This document shows, in pieces, positions 24,801 through 28,486 of a stretch of DNA of 28,486 nt. Every line of letters starts with the position of its first letter. Positions within the stretch are counted from its first letter, which is position 1. Position numbers and translations under genes: made by a program. Source of the stretch: Paulinella micropora (taxonomy: Eukaryota > Cercozoa > Imbricatea > Euglyphida); assembly GCA_009731375.1 (NCBI GenBank), contig BJOX01000121.1, positions 199,314-227,799 on the forward strand. Direction: 5' to 3'. A model generated the notes under the pieces. The model searched no databases. It was not told the DNA's origin and saw nothing but the letters and a program-made list of their open reading frames with translations.

Positions 24801-27676
24801 GGGACGGGGAGGGTCCTTCGTATCCCGAGGTGGTCTGGCAGTGACTCCATGTGCGCAGGCAGTTCCATCTCCGTCGATGTTAGGGGGGGGGAAAGGTCCT
24901 GCAGGGAAGCGCGGGCCTTGGCCTCACCTGGAGCAGGATCAGCCTCTTCCGGCGTCGGAAAGCTTACAGCTGCGTCCATCTGTGGCTTGGTGGCCGGGGC
25001 AAGGACCTCCTCAGGATCCGGGCAGCGGGACACTTCTCCAGATCCTGACGCTGGTAACTCCGATGCTGACTCCCGGGACGCTAGGGATACGGGCAAAGGT
25101 ACCTCGCCCTCTGGGAGGGAGAGAAACGTCACCGGTACCCCCAGTTCCTGGGGCGAGGCCGGGCTCCGGGGGGGGCTTCGCATAACCCCGGAGTCTGGTC
25201 CGTCCTGGGGAGTGTTGTCGAGGTGGCAAAGGAAGGATTCTGCGTCCATGCCTTCTTCGTCCGAGCTGGGAGGACTCCAGTATCCGGCTTTGGAGGCTGC
25301 AGCGGACAGGGCCGACCGGGTCATCCGGGTCGCCGACGACAATCGAAGGAATACTCGCCGTCTAAGGATTGCGGACCTCTCTTTCCGCGTAGCGCTCAGG
25401 AGTCTAGCAAAAGTCCGGGCCACTTGGACATTAAGGGCCTCGAAGGCATGTTCATCCCTTATGTGACGCGTGCGGTTAAGGTGAACATCTCGGTAGAGAG
25501 ACGGGTTGCTCACCTTCCATGTGCGTCTCACTTTTTTGCGAGATGAAGCTGAAACCCTCTCGGCATGACGGTCAGTAAGAACCATTTTCCATTCTTGGTG
25601 CCCACGTTTAACCATACGCGTGACCTCGGCAAGCTGCTCCGTGTCTGTAGCAGGCACACACCTGAGATGCGCCGTATCTGCATAGGCAGCCTGCGCGGCA
25701 ACGAGCCGCTGGAAAATGTTCCTGCGGAACTGGTCCATATCCGGCATCTCTCCAGCGGGCAGGGGCGCGTCAACAGAGAGGCACGCGGGGTTCAGGGCTA
25801 CACGCTGCATGTGGAAGAGCGTATGAAGGCCGCAATCCTGACCTCCCTCCTGTGCTGGTACAGTCAAACTGATGTATCCTGGTGTCGGGGGATCGGAGAG
25901 GAATCCCGCTCGACCTAGGTTCGCATACCAGGCCGAAAGGATCGGCGTGAGCGCGAAATCGGAGCAGCTTGCTGTGCAGGAGGGCAAGGAGTCCAAGAAG
26001 AGGGCGAGCGGGACGCTTCGTGATCCGAACGCAGCAACCGCAGGTACCAAGCCGACTTGTACACCGGGGCCTCCTCGCTGCAGAGTGGTAGAAATCACCA
26101 GGAGTGCCCAATGCCGTTCGCTGATGTTGAGCGGGATGAGCACGTGCTCATACCCCGGGTCGATGGGCCGGTGCTTCAACGCCCTGAAAAGGATGTCATC
26201 ACGAGACTCCCCTTGGGTGCGGATTTTCCAAGAGAAATCGGGTCCAATGAGTAGACATCGATTGACACGTGCCTGGGGTTCCAACTCACGTATGAACCAG
26301 TGAAGCACGTCAGTGTGGAGCCAACCGCCGTCCTCTACATTCCCCACCACTATCGGCGGTATGTATGAACCACCCTCCGTAGCAGTGTCACTGGCCCAGA
26401 TCGGACAGATGTTGGGTGGTGGCCCCGGGGCGATCAGGGCTTCCCGGGGGGCCGGACCAGACTGCTCGACCTTCTGGTGCCGACGCCGAGACCGAGACGG
26501 TGACGGGGAATCGGCGCTGGCCATTTCCACCGGTTGGAATACGCTGTGTAAGGCCTGGTTCCAGAGACTGCGGCGTGTCTCCCGGTCCATGGGGACGGGG
26601 CCAAAGTGAGCGGGGCATCTATCGTCGGAGAGCGGTCGCAGCCAGTGTCGTCCTTCTGCACCACTCTTCGGAAGATCAACTCGGAGCGCCGTCAACCTTC
26701 GGGCGGGAGCCGTCAACATGGTCCACCCAAGCGGGAAGGTGGTACAGTAGTGGCGATGATTCGTGGGGTTCCTGAGGTACCCCCCCGGGAGGGCCCGAGT
26801 CTGTCGAGAATCCAGGGGCTCCGGTTGGACGCTGGGGGCCTGGTGCCCGGACGAGGTAGGAGAGGAGGGGGACAGGGGTCTGGGTCGGTCCCTTGGGTGG
26901 GGATGAGGGGTCCACATGGAATCGCAGTCACCCGTCTGGATAAGACGACGTGGAGGACTTCGCTTCCTTTCCCGTTGGCTGGGGACGGGAGGGTCTGAGT
27001 CCCACCCTTCTCCTGTCTGGAAAGGAAGCAACGCCGTTATCCCTACCCTGTATGCTAGCCCTGCCAAGCTGTACCCTCGGGGGAGACGTTCTTGAACACT
27101 CTCCCATGACTTCCCCTCCGGGATGAAGTTGACCTCCTGGAAAGCTTTCGATATTGGCTTCCCCGAGCTATGGATCCCAACTCCCCCTCGACCAAACCGA
27201 ATGAAAGTGTGGTTAAAAGGGTGGGAGCCTAGGATCGCAAACTCTTGATGAACATTCTGGCTGCTCTCCTGCAGCTTCTTCCAGGCCGGGAGCGCTTCGA
27301 TGGCCCCCGGGGCGGGGGTGTCCCGGTATTGTGTGGGCGTCTGGATAATTGACTCGCGGGTGCTGCCCTCACTTATCCGCCGTTGTTGCACGTATTCCCA
27401 CTCCGCGCTTTCCGCCGCCGTAATCTCCTCATCGGTGGGAGGTGGAGAGAAGGGCAGGAGGCGTTCTCCACCGGCCGTCCAACTGTCCCCATGCACGAAG
27501 GTGTTAACGCAAAAAGCAGCCACAGCGTGGGACAGAAAGGTCGCTCGGAAGGAAGCAGCCCAGGACCGACGGTCAGGCCCACCAATGACGCAGGACTCTG
27601 ACAGGGAGGTGCGGGGAATAAAAGCCAGCCGAGTGACGGTGCCCAGGGCGTTGAGAGCTTGCCGAACATCGGGCAT
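21743..27676 (-). CDS. ORF1: Ulp1-like (C48) cysteine protease with SR-rich domain
   Basis: 1977 codons from ATG 27676 to TAA 21743. The Ulp1/SENP-type domain spans about residues 448-626: GGWLHTDVLHWFI, then YEHVLIPLNISERHWALLVI with His522, LALFLDSL with Asp562, and VPAQEGGQDCGLHT with Gln609 and Cys615. This is the complete His-Asp-Gln-Cys set. A basic helical stretch follows (about 690-800), then about 600 residues rich in Pro, Ser, Ala and Gly. An arginine/serine domain occupies about 1435-1655, with RSRSRSRR, RRGRRSRSRSS and similar runs and a poly-Ser end. The C-terminus is a short folded-looking region and a strongly basic stretch near 1885-1905 (likely nuclear localisation). Ulp1 proteases cleave SUMO-like modifiers; here the target is unknown. 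The frame is open and coding-like upstream of this ATG, so the natural N-terminus is probably longer. The protease call is very sure; the role of the SR domain is inference. Confidence 0.88.
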   Translation of the reverse strand: MPDVRQALNALGTVTRLAFIPRTSLSESCVIGGPDRRSWAASFRATFLSHAVAAFCVNTFVHGDSWTAGGERLLPFSPPPTDEEITAAESAEWEYVQQRRISEGSTRESIIQTPTQYRDTPAPGAIEALPAWKKLQESSQNVHQEFAILGSHPFNHTFIRFGRGGVGIHSSGKPISKAFQEVNFIPEGKSWESVQERLPRGYSLAGLAYRVGITALLPFQTGEGWDSDPPVPSQRERKRSPPRRLIQTGDCDSMWTPHPHPRDRPRPLSPSSPTSSGHQAPSVQPEPLDSRQTRALPGGYLRNPTNHRHYCTTFPLGWTMLTAPARRLTALRVDLPKSGAEGRHWLRPLSDDRCPAHFGPVPMDRETRRSLWNQALHSVFQPVEMASADSPSPSRSRRRHQKVEQSGPAPREALIAPGPPPNICPIWASDTATEGGSYIPPIVVGNVEDGGWLHTDVLHWFIRELEPQARVNRCLLIGPDFSWKIRTQGESRDDILFRALKHRPIDPGYEHVLIPLNISERHWALLVISTTLQRGGPGVQVGLVPAVAAFGSRSVPLALFLDSLPSCTASCSDFALTPILSAWYANLGRAGFLSDPPTPGYISLTVPAQEGGQDCGLHTLFHMQRVALNPACLSVDAPLPAGEMPDMDQFRRNIFQRLVAAQAAYADTAHLRCVPATDTEQLAEVTRMVKRGHQEWKMVLTDRHAERVSASSRKKVRRTWKVSNPSLYRDVHLNRTRHIRDEHAFEALNVQVARTFARLLSATRKERSAILRRRVFLRLSSATRMTRSALSAAASKAGYWSPPSSDEEGMDAESFLCHLDNTPQDGPDSGVMRSPPRSPASPQELGVPVTFLSLPEGEVPLPVSLASRESASELPASGSGEVSRCPDPEEVLAPATKPQMDAAVSFPTPEEADPAPGEAKARASLQDLSPPLTSTEMELPAHMESLPDHLGIRRTLPVPRDEIPVGMSRAGTTEPSRELVGEQRTPSAAEAPQETGDTAAATPTLRPRVNTVWDENLDAAWDALTSAEKVAPVSDRDIMTEAEQMEQMELSITDGEGGELEGSPAPPPPSGPTTVAPASGDSPCDIEPTPAGIGSPLPGSAGPELPPLPPPYASPPTPSRPLSPSPTPGTPSTYKYPTSIKAPSPSTERPVRMAAGPPPSATSSPNTAPSVQIPSPTADGKHRDRLEPTGALPPHGLEGSLNAQENADQSQAFPAPSAPDVVDPSSDGGPSRGGFPSGVSASRLTGHAATDCPPPAPPLASHTVPPSSPHVGPETASSPEILRPAPEALASPSERSCAFSAPSTPIAVVTASVPPSSSLGPVPSLASSQRVDNAEGGPMESSERTPGPSPQPPTPRPPAPPVLKYGATSPRLRNDAIQSTSREPPPPQFPPGVTAQPQPGTKKRQEGVQTARPRPLPPRGSISTPGARSPPLRSRSRSRRPQDNEPSQTTSRTRAPRSISSVSMDPRGSRQTSPAPRSTEVGRFQRGRGTHRPCPEKEGRCRGGVDNLRAHSPTRTQGRPGRGQSPPPGVSRSPPRRGRRSRSRSSDPPLLPREGGRGRRSRSCSPRGRSRRERPGRRSRSPRRRPYDGCSFRAGSRPRPREQAPSRSRRARISPSPPRGGRHPSPSAGNARHRGSLIKRTRSSSSSSSTSSTLSAPLEPTPAPPSYTAPAPSPPQRSPQPSPLAAPRPTGAPPESPALPTSSSTPNSVPVPEAPPAPQLALQKMIPRGDLMAMVDLPSFLSSSCHLGPALVREIGASICNKYSSNPDWIHRVSPDCPLRLDALRSIISHARSGDAWDSLPAVRQQDLERAYKEGWLTLLGLLPSSTILRQGVWNSQAALLPNRRNRKQYEYARRRLQRKRKRPNPTSSTLPPAAAGPADSGRRPAPPLPRLQAPPPLSLHPETQATPVEDGSTTVVSPFKVKAATPTPSLDVPSASTNTKGHDRQASSGPLAITGGRQGCVAAKQKEARLRTSRPA

Positions 27677-28486
27677 ACAGTCTTCTGGGGAGACGGAGGC
27701 GCCAGAGCCTTCATAGTAGATGCTGAATTCTACCGATCTTCGCTCCTCGGGGGCGGGTCGAAGATTACCTGTGAGCAGGGCACGTTCTAGCTGGAAGACT
27801 GAGTCCCGCCAGCTGGACGGGCGGGCGTCGTAGACATCAATCAGGAGGAGGGCTTGGCCCGGTTGCTGAGCAGGGGGGGAGGTGGATGGAGGGGGGGCGG
27901 AGCTGCAGTTCTCTGGGAATCGTCTGAAAACGCGGAAGTTTGCCCCGACGAGGAGGGGGTCACGTGCCGCCCTGTTCCATTCGTAGCTGCTGGTGGAGGG
28001 GAGCCTCTCCCAATGGAGGAGTCTGCAGATCAGCTGCTGGTCGACAAGCAGGATCGAGGGTGGGAAGAGTTTGCGGTCCGTCGATCCACCGAGAATACCA
28101 TGTGTGAAGGTCCCGGGAAACTTAGCTTATATGAGGGCGCAGAGATCTGCCCCGGGGGAGCCCGCAGGGTGAAGTACTACGGTAGCCTGATCGGGGAGTT
28201 CAAGCCAGGCACTTCCATATTCCAGGCCTTTCTCCTTTAGCGCAGGACGGATGGTAGACGCCGTTTGCTTACCAGTCCAAGGGAGGATGGCAATCGTCCG
28301 GAAAGCTCGGGATGCATCCAATTTGGGGAAACTGGAACCGTCGCATTGGATCACATGGAAGAAGCAGCATCCTTTCGGGTCCGGAATGTGCAGGTGAGTG
28401 ACCATCCCCGGCCTTGACGTCTTCCTGCCTGGCAGTGGGATGGTGCTGGGAGGGGGAGCTGGGAAAGAAGGGGGCCGTCGCGGCTT
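27677..28486 (-). CDS. Upstream ORF1 coding sequence interrupted by TAA, continuing off the window
   Basis: In the ORF1 frame the sequence is open from 27677 to 28126 with no ATG, and reads as ordinary protein (for example LLLIDVYDARPSSWRDSV and SVEFSIYYEGSGAS). A TAA at 28127-28129 interrupts it. Beyond the TAA the same frame is open again to the window edge, with an ATG at 28405 and protein-like sequence (KGCCFFHVIQCDGSSFPKLD). The simplest reading is a longer ORF1 broken by one nonsense codon in this copy. Alternatives are a separate small upstream ORF, or a base error. No domain was recognised. Confidence 0.55.

Larger units (their letters stand above)
13351..28486 (-). mobile_element. 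Giant RLE-type non-LTR retrotransposon, Utopia-like architecture (5' end beyond window)
   Basis: Minus-strand order is ORF1 (Ulp1 protease, disordered Pro/Ser region, SR-rich domain, basic C-terminus), ORF2 (USP-like protease, RNase H, RT), then a C-terminal piece with a zinc knuckle and restriction-like endonuclease. There is no integrase and no gypsy-like order. RT motifs plus a C-terminal RLE place it with the R2/NeSL/Utopia-type non-LTR elements. RNase H before the RT is reported for oomycete Utopia elements, and Ulp1 proteases for NeSL-type elements. The minimum length is 15.1 kb, far above the usual 4-8 kb. The 3' end has not been located beyond the stop at 13351. Confidence 0.85.

Noticed and set aside
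24411-25466. 351-codon plus-strand ORF antisense to ORF1
   Set aside because: It lies wholly opposite the ORF1 coding frame and mirrors its GC-rich codon pattern; no domain or independent start signal is seen.

Overview
This is eukaryotic DNA. The evidence is long trinucleotide and dinucleotide microsatellites, a probable terminal exon behind a 3' splice site, and two large retrotransposons with uninterrupted eukaryotic-type ORFs. The organism cannot be fixed from this window. A protist or alga of the SAR type (chromerid, dinoflagellate or oomycete-like) is a reasonable guess, because the closest known architecture to the larger element is the Utopia clade, described from oomycetes among others. 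This assignment is inference.

Layout. 1-1597 is almost entirely microsatellite: CT, ATCT, CTA/CTG and CTT arrays. It includes a 38-bp sequence repeated exactly 600 bp apart around the CTA array. 1598-1699 (+) looks like the last exon of a cellular gene whose product ends in a DUF2061-like segment. 1700-3060 is AT-rich, gene-poor DNA. 3076-3609 holds two direct-repeat copies next to a polypurine stretch, a possible remnant of the 3' LTR of the next element.

4562-12886 (-) is a Ty3/gypsy-type LTR retrotransposon. Gag has a CCCH zinc finger and an RGG-rich tail. Pol carries a protease-like region, RT, RNase H and integrase with GPY/F. Gag, Pol and a further 110-codon C-terminal segment lie in one reading frame, separated only by two UGA codons. 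No matching 5' LTR was found.

13351-28486 (-, running off the right edge) is a very large non-LTR retrotransposon with a restriction-like endonuclease (RLE). The upstream protein (ORF1, 1977 aa or more) has an Ulp1/C48 cysteine protease domain and an SR-rich domain. The downstream protein (ORF2 plus a C-terminal piece) carries, in order, a USP/C19 deubiquitinase-like domain, an RNase H placed before the RT, an R2/Utopia-like RT, a degenerate zinc knuckle and an RLE. Carrying both a USP-type and an Ulp1-type protease is the most striking feature of the window. A plausible reading is that the element removes ubiquitin or SUMO-like marks from host factors or from its own proteins while the RT/RLE pair carries out target-primed reverse transcription. 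This copy is damaged or imperfectly assembled: there is a 10-N gap, a frame break just after it, and an in-frame TAA near the right edge.
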